Shown here: in pieces, positions 17,573 to 25,141 of the stretch
How the letters are laid out: each line of letters starts with the position of its first letter
How positions within the stretch are numbered: the stretch's first letter is position 1
DNA from: Methyloligella halotolerans
GTDB lineage: Bacteria > Pseudomonadota > Alphaproteobacteria > Rhizobiales > Methyloligellaceae
DNA: 42,763 bases
Assembly (NCBI RefSeq): GCF_001708935.1
Contig: NZ_MASI01000013.1
Span: 1-42,763 of the forward strand
Direction: 5' to 3'
Position numbers and translations under genes: made by a program
Notes under the pieces: model-generated
Seen by the model: the letters and a program-made list of their open reading frames with translations, nothing else
Databases searched by the model: none
What the model was told of the DNA's origin: nothing

Positions 17573-18256
17573 TTAGTTGATCAGAGCCATATCCGATGCG
17601 TGGGGCTGGGCCGAGGGCGGCACGGCGCCGAGCTTCTGAACGGCGAGAACCACTTCAACGCGGTTGCGGGCATGAAGCTTCTGCATGAGCAGGGTCATGT
17701 AGTGCTTCACCGTCTTCTCGCTGAGATCGAGCTTGTTCGCGATCTCCTTGTTCGTCCTGCCGAGATAGAGGAGCTGGATGATCTGCTCTTCGCGGACGCT
17801 GAACTTGACGCTCTTCACATTGTCCGGCGCAGAGGCTGCGCGCAGGGCGCTGATGACCTGGGCGGCGAAACTCGGGGTGATGTAGGTCTGGTTCTGAAGG
17901 ACGCAGTTGACCGCTTCGAAAAATTCCGCCGCGGTGCTGCCCTTCACGACATATCCCCACGCGCCCGATTCCAGAGCGCTGACGGCATGGTTCACGTTTG
18001 TGGAGGCCGTGAAGACGAGCACCCTGGTCGAAGACCCGGAACTGCGAACCTGGTGGATCGCCTCCAGGGCATTCCCTGGAAGATTCAAGTCCATCACGAG
18101 AACGTCGGGCTGATATTGCTCGGCGAGCGAGACCGCGTCGTTGGCGCACGCGCCGCGGGCCAAAAGCTCCAGATCCCTCCGGGATGACAGGAGGGCTGCG
18201 AGGCCCTCCAAAAAGACCGGATGATCGTCGACAACTGCGATTGTACTCCGAGACAC
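17573..18256 (-). CDS. NarL/FixJ family response regulator
   Basis: This 227-residue regulator has an N-terminal receiver domain with the acidic pair Asp 10-Asp 11, phosphoacceptor Asp 56 (VLVMDLNLPG) and a conserved threonine and lysine (VFTAS, YVVKGS). A C-terminal LuxR-type helix-turn-helix (about 150-205) includes GRTNKEIANKLDLSEKTVKHY. It lies 24 bases from the 3' end of the HisKA_3 kinase gene on the opposite strand. HisKA_3 kinases characteristically pair with NarL-type regulators, so these two probably form one system. The RTX peroxidase operon is a reasonable target because of proximity, but no binding site has been established. Confidence 0.92.
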   Translation of the reverse strand: MSRSTIAVVDDHPVFLEGLAALLSSRRDLELLARGACANDAVSLAEQYQPDVLVMDLNLPGNALEAIHQVRSSGSSTRVLVFTASTNVNHAVSALESGAWGYVVKGSTAAEFFEAVNCVLQNQTYITPSFAAQVISALRAASAPDNVKSVKFSVREEQIIQLLYLGRTNKEIANKLDLSEKTVKHYMTLLMQKLHARNRVEVVLAVQKLGAVPPSAQPHASDMALIN

Positions 18257-18873
18257 AGCACTACTCCTGGCTGTCGATCTTCAACCTAAACGATAAAACA
18301 CGTCTGGCTCCCGAGTGAAGCGAAACGTTAATGTTTAGTTAAACTCAATCTGACGAAAAACCTGCTTCGCCTTTCAAAGTATTCGGTCGCAACACCGCTT
18401 TTGCCGAAGGTGTTCGACCGGAGCCACTTAAGAAGCAGCCGGCGCGGGCGACGCCGCAGGCCCGGGCCGGGCACGAAAATCTGGTTGCATTTGCGTCCAC
18501 CCGATCGGTTCCGCTCACCTCCAAACTTGAACGTCCGTCGCCGCTCCTCATATGCGGACAGGGATGTTGTCCCGCTCTCTACAACCTACGCATCCCCCAA
18601 AAGGGGGAGAGGTTATAGTTTTCATAAATTTTTAACTTGGGGTTGTATGCCCCTGCGGAACCTGCACAATCTAGACTTTCCGACCGGCCGCAAGAGGGGC
18701 TCGCGATACCGGAAAAAGCATAATTATAACAGTGGGTTTCAGGATTTTTCCTGCGGAAGGCAGGCGCCTCCGGTCCGGTAGTTTTATCCACGGAATTGCA
18801 ACCTTTGCCTGAAAATCGCCCCCGCAGCTGCACCGCCCACCGGCCACCCGATAAAACTCTCGGAGACTAGACG
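18257..18873. other. 617-base intergenic region with regulatory-looking dyads and no gene
   Basis: The region separates the divergent response-regulator and LuxR-type genes. Short reading frames within it show no recognisable domain, ribosome site or protein-like composition. It is AT-richer near 18330-18350 and 18610-18640. Dyads seen are GTTTA-GT-TAAAC (18333-18344), TCCCCC-AAAA-GGGGGA (18593-18608) and GGGG-N7-CCCC (18639-18653). Two divergent promoters and perhaps a long 5' leader for the LuxR-type gene are the most likely content. Confidence 0.5.
18593..18608. promoter_or_regulatory. Perfect palindrome TCCCCCAAAAGGGGGA
   Basis: Six-base arms around AAAA lie 265 bases before the LuxR-type ATG and 336 bases before the response-regulator start. 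An AT-rich tract (18613-18636) and the GGGG-N7-CCCC element follow immediately. It could be an operator or an RNA hairpin. No known regulator consensus is claimed. Confidence 0.4.
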
Positions 18874-20040
18874 ATGACCGGCGCCAAGGATCTCTCGTTA
18901 CTACCGAGGATCTATGACGCCGTGACGTCAGACGAATTCTGGGAGCAAGCGCTCGCAGCGGTTGCCGAGATCGCGGGCGCGAAGGGCGTCGTGCTCTTCG
19001 CCGTGGACCAAACGGGGCAACCCTTTTCGATCCAGAACCACAACGGCCTCTATACCTCTGGCGACATCGAATATTATTTCGAGAACCTGCTGCAATACGA
19101 TCAGGACGGGTGGCAGCCGCTACAGAGCGAACCCGCCTGCACCCTCATTATCGATCAGGATCTGGTGCCGGATCTCGACAGGATCGCGGAACGCCCCGAT
19201 TACGCTTGGCTCAAGGAGAGGGTCGGCGTCCTGCGGCGCGGCGGGGCGCGTCTCAACAGCTCGCCCGGTTGGAGCGATACGGTGACGCTTCAATTTCCCG
19301 ACCAGTTGGATCGAATTTCCGAAGAGCAAAGGCACCGTGCTCAGGCGGTTTTCCCACATCTGGCAAAGGTGGTGGAGCTGCACCGCTCCTTCGCAATCCT
19401 GCGCGCTCACTATCACGCGGTGCTGACGGCACTCGATCACGTCAAGGTGGGGGTGTGCGTCGTCTCTGACCGGGGCGAAGTCGTGATCGCCAACAAGGAA
19501 GCCGGCCGCATCTTCTCGCTGGGCGACGGGATCGGCTTGGGCAGAAACAAACATATCGTCTGCTCGAACCCGGAGACCGCGGCTGCCCTCAAGGTCAGCA
19601 TCGTTGAGGCCGTCTCGACCGCGCAGGGGGAGAGCAATATTGCGGAGAAGCTGCTGACTGTGGAGCGTCGAAGCCGAGCCTATCCCTTCCTTCTGGAGAT
19701 CACTCCCGTTCGAGATGCCGCGGGAGAGGTCGACCGCCATCTCAAGGGCGCTCTGCTCTTCATCATCGACCCGGATAATCCGCGGCCGTTTTCAGTCCCC
19801 GCTGTCGCAAGATGCTACAAGCTCACAGAGGCTGAGGCGGATGTCTGCCGCCTCCTGGTGATCGGGATGACCACCCAGAACATCGCGGCACAGAGGTCGG
19901 TTTCGAACGAGACGGTGAAGTCTCAGATCGGATCCGTGTTTCGCAAGACCGGGGCGCGGAGCCGCGCTGAGCTGATCCGTCTCACCTTGAGCATCACGCC
20001 GCCGATCGAACGGCCCGACAAGCAGCAGGAGCCACGATAG
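18874..20040 (+). CDS. LuxR family transcriptional regulator
   Basis: This is a 388-residue soluble regulator. The C-terminus (about 305-375) is a LuxR-type helix-turn-helix with LTEAEADVCRLLVIGMTTQN and SNETVKSQIGSVFRKTGARS. The middle (about 180-290) looks PAS-like (VGVCVVSDRGEVVIANKEAG, then a variable sensor segment). The N-terminal 170 residues are conserved in appearance but not a domain I can name. There is no receiver phosphoacceptor site, so it is probably not a phosphorelay response regulator. GGAG precedes the ATG. It reads away from the response-regulator gene across a 617-base spacer and converges on the DoxD-DoxA gene. It could regulate either neighbouring cluster. Confidence 0.85.
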   Translation: MTGAKDLSLLPRIYDAVTSDEFWEQALAAVAEIAGAKGVVLFAVDQTGQPFSIQNHNGLYTSGDIEYYFENLLQYDQDGWQPLQSEPACTLIIDQDLVPDLDRIAERPDYAWLKERVGVLRRGGARLNSSPGWSDTVTLQFPDQLDRISEEQRHRAQAVFPHLAKVVELHRSFAILRAHYHAVLTALDHVKVGVCVVSDRGEVVIANKEAGRIFSLGDGIGLGRNKHIVCSNPETAAALKVSIVEAVSTAQGESNIAEKLLTVERRSRAYPFLLEITPVRDAAGEVDRHLKGALLFIIDPDNPRPFSVPAVARCYKLTEAEADVCRLLVIGMTTQNIAAQRSVSNETVKSQIGSVFRKTGARSRAELIRLTLSITPPIERPDKQQEPR

Positions 20041-20143
20041 ATCGAGCGCTATCGATTCATCTCAGGCCAAGCCGCGAGTCCTTGAGGTGGCCTAGGTACT
20101 CTCAGGGAGTGGGGGCGAACGCCTCGAAATGAGTCGACCCCAC

Positions 20144-21076
20144 CTACTCGAACGTCACGGTTTGATCCTCATTGCCGATAAGATCGATGGTCGCAGATGC
20201 CGTCCCTGCGGGAATGCGGATATCCGTTTTCGAGCCCAGCCGGAGCAGCAGAACCTCATCGGCGACCGAGCCGGATTGAGACCAGGGTTCGAAATGGCTT
20301 CTGACGACCTCGATCTCGTCGGCCTGCTGGACGACTTCGCGTCCATCCTTCAGGTGATAGGCGATCGACCGGACATACGCCGCATTTGGCGAGGCTCCTG
20401 CATTCACATAGAGCGTGGCTATATCGGCTGACGGACCCGCTTCGGCAACGATGCGATATGCGGACACACCGGTGCGCCGCTCCAGATTCCAGAAACCGAA
20501 ATAATATGCGTAGAAGCTGACCGTGAAGAGGATGGAAAAGACCGTCAGCCCGATCGCCACAGGTCTAGTGAACAGGCTGCGTAGCACGTCGAGACCCACG
20601 ATATTATCCAATGAATAAATGCTCGGCCCGTAAACCATCACGCTGACCGAGATAGCGAAGCCCAAAGCCGCCATGGTCCACTCGTCTAGGCACTCATAGC
20701 CCTGCCAGCCGAAGATCAGCATCAGCGCGATATTCAGGAGCGCCGCTCCCAGCGCCGAGATTCGCGTCAGCGCCCCCAGCATCAGTCCGAGCCCCGCCAG
20801 CCCTTCGCCGAGGGTCAGGGCGTGGGTCGCAAAATCCGCGATCGCCGGTCGCGCCAGCACCCAGTGGACCACGCTTTCGATGGGAGAGCCCGGCGCCGCC
20901 CCCACCAATTTGTTGCCAAGGAAATGGACGCTGTTCACATCGAGCTTGGCGGGCGCATTGTAGAAGCGCCGCCAAGCGCCCGCGAAGAAGACGAAACCCA
21001 TGGAGAAAGACGAAGCCCGCAAGGCGAGTGCTTTCCCCCAATCATTCATTTCGTCTCGTGTGCTCGACGCGATCAT
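20144..21076 (-). CDS. DoxD-DoxA fusion, thiosulfate:quinone oxidoreductase-like membrane protein
   Basis: This 310-residue protein has an N-terminal DoxD-like membrane domain (about 15-185; four or five hydrophobic helices including GFVFFAGAWRRFYNAPAKLD and LTLGEGLAGLGLMLGAL). A C-terminal extracytoplasmic domain (about 205-310) resembles DoxA. In Acidianus the two are separate subunits of thiosulfate:quinone oxidoreductase, which oxidises thiosulfate to tetrathionate with electrons to quinone; fusions occur in bacteria. GGGAG lies seven bases before ATG 21076. It is the last gene of the dsbD/DsbA/DsrE cluster, after a 92-base gap, so a role in periplasmic sulfur or thiol redox is plausible. 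The substrate is not proven by the sequence. Confidence 0.8.
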   Translation of the reverse strand: MIASSTRDEMNDWGKALALRASSFSMGFVFFAGAWRRFYNAPAKLDVNSVHFLGNKLVGAAPGSPIESVVHWVLARPAIADFATHALTLGEGLAGLGLMLGALTRISALGAALLNIALMLIFGWQGYECLDEWTMAALGFAISVSVMVYGPSIYSLDNIVGLDVLRSLFTRPVAIGLTVFSILFTVSFYAYYFGFWNLERRTGVSAYRIVAEAGPSADIATLYVNAGASPNAAYVRSIAYHLKDGREVVQQADEIEVVRSHFEPWSQSGSVADEVLLLRLGSKTDIRIPAGTASATIDLIGNEDQTVTFE

Positions 21077-21168
21077 CGCGATACTCCCAGAAATCGATGT
21101 GATTTGCGGCTTGAAGAGTTTTGCGACGAGGCGATCGAGCGGGTCTCAATAGCCTCGTCCTGCACGAC

Positions 21169-21726
21169 CTAAAGCGATAGGTGCGCGTATCCCTGGCTGA
21201 GGATGACCGTCATGTACGCACTGAGATCGACACTGACATTGGGATCGACCCAGTCCTGCTCGAACTCATGACCGGCGAGCGCCTGTCCGCAGACATGGAC
21301 GGGAACGCCTGCCTCTCCCAAAGCCTTAATTAGGGGGAGATTGGGATTTTTTGTGCCGAAGCGCTTGGCGTATTGCTCGTCGTTCAGGACGATCGGCGTT
21401 GCCGGTCCGTGCACGTCGACGACGAATTTGAGGTGGTCCAGCGGTACGCCCTCGGAAACGAACAGATTGACCAGTCTCCCCACCTTCGCAAGGCTCTGGT
21501 TCGGCTTATCGTCCGCTTCGCTTTTCGTCGTCAGTCGGATCACCGCCTTGTAGACTTCAGACGGATCGGGGCGGTAATGGCCATTCGGCACGGGGGTAAA
21601 TTTGCCGAACGGCACCGCCGGCATCAACGCGTCGTCGCCGGTTTCGGCCCCTTGCGCTGCAACTCCTGAGGCCAGGCAAACGAGCATGGCGGCGGCGATC
21701 AGACAGGCATTCATCCGCTGAAACAT
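21169..21726 (-). CDS. Secreted DsrE/DsrF-like family protein
   Basis: This 185-residue protein has a clear Sec signal peptide (residues 1-24, AAAMLVCLASGVAAQG). The mature part has a DsrE-like alpha/beta fold pattern: VYKAVIRLTT, then LKFVVDVHGPATPIVL, then ALGEAGVPVHVCGQALAGHE with a single conserved-looking cysteine. Cytoplasmic DsrE/TusD proteins carry persulfides on a cysteine in this region; exported relatives are common in proteobacteria and are poorly characterised. GGAG lies seven bases before the ATG. It lies between the DsbA-like and DoxD-DoxA genes on the same strand, which suggests a periplasmic sulfur-carrier role. That role is inferred from context. Confidence 0.85.
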   Translation of the reverse strand: MFQRMNACLIAAAMLVCLASGVAAQGAETGDDALMPAVPFGKFTPVPNGHYRPDPSEVYKAVIRLTTKSEADDKPNQSLAKVGRLVNLFVSEGVPLDHLKFVVDVHGPATPIVLNDEQYAKRFGTKNPNLPLIKALGEAGVPVHVCGQALAGHEFEQDWVDPNVSVDLSAYMTVILSQGYAHLSL

Positions 21727-21825
21727 TGAGGGTCTCCGTGGTTGCTGGACCGGCTTTCGGTGTTCCGGCCATTGAGGGTCTGTGGTGAGACGGCGATCTG
21801 AAACCTCAGTCCGCCGGTTCGTCCG

Positions 21826-22446
21826 TTAGCCTTCTTCACTGCGGGCTTTGTCGACGGCGCGCTTGAACTCATCGAGCTGCGCGACGCCAGGCAGCACGAC
21901 ATTTCCGACGACATATGCCGGCGTTCCGAAGAACCCGAAGGCCTCGGCCTGGGTGTTGTTGCGGCTGATGATTTGGTCGACCCTGGCTTTATCCTGCTCG
22001 TAGGCGCGCTGCAGCCTCGCTACCTCGAACCCCGCCTCAGCTAGCTTTGCGTCGATCGCCTCTTCCGAAAGCCGGGCCTTCGTCTGCATCAAAGCCTCGA
22101 AGGCTTTTCCATGAGCCTTGCCGGCCGCCAGGGTCAGGCGGGATGCATAGAGGGAGGGCGTTCCTAAGATCGGCCAGTCTTTCAGGACGTGCCGGATATT
22201 CCCGTCTTCCGCCACAAACCTCGCCACGGCCGGAAAGCCCTCTTTGCAGTAGCGGCACTGGTAGTCGAAATATTCGACGATGGTTACGTCGCCTTTCGGA
22301 TTGCCCGACACCGGCACCTCCGGGTCGTAGAACACGGCCTTCTCGGAGAGCGGGTCCGATGCGGCGAAGCTGCGGCTGGCGATTTGGGAAGCGGCGCCAA
22401 CAAGCGTTGCGGCAAGAAAAGTTCGTCGGTCGAGAGCGAAGCTCAT
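21826..22446 (-). CDS. DsbA family thiol:disulfide oxidoreductase with Tat-type signal
   Basis: This is a 206-residue periplasmic thioredoxin-fold protein. The N-terminus DRRTFLAATLVGAASQIA has the twin-arginine pattern followed by a hydrophobic stretch. The active site FDYQCRYCKEG gives Cys 64 and Cys 67, and a cis-proline region (FFGTPAYVVGN) follows near residue 180. It resembles the Com1/ScsC-like DsbA subgroup. AAGGAGAT precedes the ATG, and only 11 bases separate it from the dsbD stop, so the two are clearly co-transcribed. DsbD probably keeps it reduced, which would make it a reductase/isomerase or copper-stress protein and not a general oxidase. The exact substrate is unknown. Confidence 0.9.
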   Translation of the reverse strand: MSFALDRRTFLAATLVGAASQIASRSFAASDPLSEKAVFYDPEVPVSGNPKGDVTIVEYFDYQCRYCKEGFPAVARFVAEDGNIRHVLKDWPILGTPSLYASRLTLAAGKAHGKAFEALMQTKARLSEEAIDAKLAEAGFEVARLQRAYEQDKARVDQIISRNNTQAEAFGFFGTPAYVVGNVVLPGVAQLDEFKRAVDKARSEEG

Positions 22447-22457
22447 GTCTCATCTCC

Positions 22458-24368
22458 TTAGTGGGGGGTGCGTTTGGGAGGGGCCACACGAAGGGCGGCT
22501 TCGACGAATTGCCGGGGCGACACTTCGCCGATCAGTCGCGTGCCGAAGGGCTCCTGGCCTTCCCGGTTCAGGAAGAGCATGGTGGGCGGCCCAGCCACGC
22601 CGAGTTCGCGGATCAGAGCGGCCCGCTCCGAATCCATGTCCGTCACGTCGATCTTGAGTAGCTGAAGACCGGCCATCCGCTCATTCACCTCGGCATCGGC
22701 GAAGACGTGACGTTTGATGGTCTGGCAGGCTGCGCACCAGTCGGCAGTGACGTAGATGAGGGTTGGCTCCTCCGACTCGCCGAGATGGCCGGCCAAGTCA
22801 GACGCGTTCTCCAGTGCCCGGAAATCGGGTGTCTTGCCGGGACCATGCTGGGCCGCTGCCAGATGGCCAAGCGGGTGGAGCGGATCTGTCCCGCCAGCTC
22901 CGGCGCCGATCCCGAGAATCGCGCCGTACAGCACAGCGATGATGCCGGCTGATTGCGCGAGCCTGCGAAGGGGCGTCATTTGATGCGCGAGCTGATCGAA
23001 TGCTCCGACGAAGACGCCGGTCCCAATCAGCAGGACGGACCAGAGGAACAGCGACGCGGCAGCCGGCAGGATGCGCGAGAGCATCCAAACGGCAAGCGCA
23101 AGGAAGACGAAGCCGAAGCCGCGCGTGACGTACGCCATCCAAGGACCGGGCTTGGGCAGAGCACCCGCCCCAAGGGTCCCGAGACCGATCAGGGGAACTC
23201 CCTGGCCGAACCCCAGCGCAAACAGCGAGGCGCCCCCTAGCCCCAGGTCACCCGTCTTGGCGATATAGAGCAGCCCGCCCGCCAAAGGTGCGGTCACGCA
23301 CGGCCCCACGATCAATGCGGAGGTGAAACCCAGTCCGGCGCTTGAGACCACGCCGCTACCTCGCCCAACCGGCAAGGCAGCAACGCGGTTCGACCAGGTT
23401 GCGGGCAGTCTGAGTTCGAACAGACCGAACATCGACATCGCCAGCGCAAAGAACATGGCGGCGACAGCAATAATCGCGACATTCGACTGAAGCACCATTT
23501 GAAGGTTTTGCCCTGACCAGGCCGCGGCCACGCCAAGCAGCCCAAAAGCCAGCGCCATCGCAAACACGTAGCTTGCCGAAAGGACGAAGCCCCTGGAGGC
23601 GGAGAGCTCCTCTCCATTCCTTGCAAGCTGGCCTGCAAGGATCGGATACATGGGAAGCACGCAGGGGGTGAAGGCGAGGCCGAGGCCGAGTGCGAAGAAA
23701 GCCGCAATCACCCACAAACTGCCGCCATCCCTCAAAAGCCCGTCGATCAATCCGGCAGATTCGTCCAGGTCCACGTCTGAAGAAGGAGATGCGGATTGCG
23801 CGGACTTCGCGCTCGAACTAGCCACCGCGGAACCCGGCATCGTTGCCGCGCTCTCTTTGGCATCGGGACGCTGCCAGATATCCGGAACGCCTCTGCCCTC
23901 ACCGGACCTCGGCGCTGCCGCCAAGCCGACCCCATCGGAGGACGGGGAATCAAGATTGTCGAGATCGAGACGCTTGGATTGGGGCCGATAGCAGATGCCG
24001 TCTTCCTGGCATCCTTGATAGGTGAGAGTCAGCGACCCGCTCGCTGCTTTCAACGTCTCTTCGGATACGGTCGCCGTTACCGAACCATGATAGATTTCGA
24101 GCCGGCCGAAATAGGGGTCGTCCTTCGGCTTTCCCGGCGGCGCGTCGATGACCACCTGCTCTCCGTTTTCGGACGTCAGTTCGATACGGTCGCGATAGAG
24201 ATAATATCCATCGGCGATCTGCCAATTCAGCCGGAGCGCCGCGGACGACGTCCGGTCGACGGAGAGCGCAAAGGCCTCGTCCGCATCGAGCGGCGGCCCG
24301 ACTTGCGCCTGCCCCGGCTCGGGCAAAGTCAGCAAGCATAATGCGACGAGCAAGCCTCTAAAGATCAT
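22458..24368 (-). CDS. dsbD: Thiol:disulfide interchange protein DsbD
   Basis: This 636-residue protein carries reducing power from cytoplasmic thioredoxin to the periplasm. A signal peptide (1-21) precedes the alpha domain (about 25-135, with CQEDGICYRP). The transmembrane domain (about 215-485) contains FTPCVLPMYPI and VGPCVTAPLAGG, the paired membrane cysteines. A C-terminal thioredoxin domain has WCAACQ (Cys 545 and Cys 548). All three DsbD cysteine pairs are present, so it should be functional. An extra Ser/Ala-rich linker lies between the alpha and membrane domains (about 140-210). It is the first gene of the cluster with the DsbA-, DsrE- and DoxDA-like genes, and divergent from a QseBC-like system with a CTTAAG-N5-CTTAAG site between them. 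Confidence 0.95.
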   Translation of the reverse strand: MIFRGLLVALCLLTLPEPGQAQVGPPLDADEAFALSVDRTSSAALRLNWQIADGYYLYRDRIELTSENGEQVVIDAPPGKPKDDPYFGRLEIYHGSVTATVSEETLKAASGSLTLTYQGCQEDGICYRPQSKRLDLDNLDSPSSDGVGLAAAPRSGEGRGVPDIWQRPDAKESAATMPGSAVASSSAKSAQSASPSSDVDLDESAGLIDGLLRDGGSLWVIAAFFALGLGLAFTPCVLPMYPILAGQLARNGEELSASRGFVLSASYVFAMALAFGLLGVAAAWSGQNLQMVLQSNVAIIAVAAMFFALAMSMFGLFELRLPATWSNRVAALPVGRGSGVVSSAGLGFTSALIVGPCVTAPLAGGLLYIAKTGDLGLGGASLFALGFGQGVPLIGLGTLGAGALPKPGPWMAYVTRGFGFVFLALAVWMLSRILPAAASLFLWSVLLIGTGVFVGAFDQLAHQMTPLRRLAQSAGIIAVLYGAILGIGAGAGGTDPLHPLGHLAAAQHGPGKTPDFRALENASDLAGHLGESEEPTLIYVTADWCAACQTIKRHVFADAEVNERMAGLQLLKIDVTDMDSERAALIRELGVAGPPTMLFLNREGQEPFGTRLIGEVSPRQFVEAALRVAPPKRTPH

Positions 24369-24412
24369 CGTACCACCCCTTCATCGTTGTCGGATGGGGA
24401 GGTGGGGAGCTC

Positions 24413-24433
24413 AGCTTAAGGCAGCCTTAAGCT
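24413..24433. promoter_or_regulatory. QseB/PmrA-type box CTTAAG-N5-CTTAAG
   Basis: CTTAAG at 24415-24420 and 24426-24431 are separated by GCAGC. The flanks extend this to perfect 10-base arms around one base (24413-24422 and 24424-24433). The PmrA and QseB families recognise tandem CTTAA half-sites with this spacing. The site is 44 bases from the dsbD start and 45 bases from the TTG start of the QseB-like regulator, so it can serve both divergent promoters. Confidence 0.75.
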
Positions 24434-24478
24434 CGCCGGACGATCTGAGGCAACAACGTTGAAACCTGGAGAGCGACC

Positions 24479-25141
24479 TTGCGCATCCTCATCGTCGAAG
24501 ACGACGAGCTACTTGGAGACGGCCTGAAGGTCGGTTTGGAGATGAACGGCTTCACGGCCGATCTCGCCACTTCTGTCGCTGAGGGCGATGCAGCGCTGCG
24601 CGCCGGCGGCTTCGCTGCGATCGCCCTCGACATCATGCTGCCGGACGGAAGCGGCCAGGAGCTGTTGCGGGACATGCGCCGCCGCGGCGATGCGACCCCG
24701 GTGCTGATGCTGACGGCGCTGGACAGCGTCCGCGACCGGATCGAAGGCCTCGATGGCGGAGCCGACGATTATCTCGGCAAGCCCTTCGATCTCGAGGAAT
24801 TGGGTGCCCGCCTGCGAGCGCTGATCCGGCGCGCCAACGGGCGACAGAAGATGCTGCTCGAATTCGGCGGCGTGACGCTGGACCCGTCCAGGATGGAAGC
24901 CGGCAGAGATGGCGAGATGCTCCGGCTCTCGCGCAGGGAATTCACTATCCTCAACGCGTTGATGGAGCACCCTGGCGCCATCCTCTCGCGCGGCCAGCTG
25001 GAAGACCAGCTCTACGGATTCCAGGAAGGCGTGGAGAGCAACGCCGTCGAAGTCCATATCCATCATCTGCGCGCCAAGTTCGGCAATCGCTTCATCGAGA
25101 CGGTGCGCGGCGTTGGCTACAGGTTGCGGGAGTCTTCGTGA
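24479..25141 (+). CDS. OmpR/PhoB family response regulator, QseB-like
   Basis: This is a 220-residue regulator. The receiver domain has Asp 8-Asp 9, phosphoacceptor Asp 51 (ALDIMLPDGSG), and Lys in LGKPFDLEEL. The winged-helix output domain has SRREFTILNALMEHPGAILS and the helix SNAVEVHIHHLRAKFG followed by FIETVRGVGYRL, very close in pattern to QseB. The start is TTG at 24479, giving MRILIVEDD, with GGAG upstream. Its stop overlaps the start of the kinase gene, so the two are translationally coupled. A QseB/PmrA-type box upstream suggests autoregulation and control of divergent dsbD. Confidence 0.93.
   Translation: MRILIVEDDELLGDGLKVGLEMNGFTADLATSVAEGDAALRAGGFAAIALDIMLPDGSGQELLRDMRRRGDATPVLMLTALDSVRDRIEGLDGGADDYLGKPFDLEELGARLRALIRRANGRQKMLLEFGGVTLDPSRMEAGRDGEMLRLSRREFTILNALMEHPGAILSRGQLEDQLYGFQEGVESNAVEVHIHHLRAKFGNRFIETVRGVGYRLRESS

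Noticed and set aside
18401..18833. Short open frames in the 617-base intergenic region
   Set aside because: Arg/Ser/Pro-rich products, no ribosome-binding site, no hydrophobic or domain pattern, and they overlap each other on both strands.
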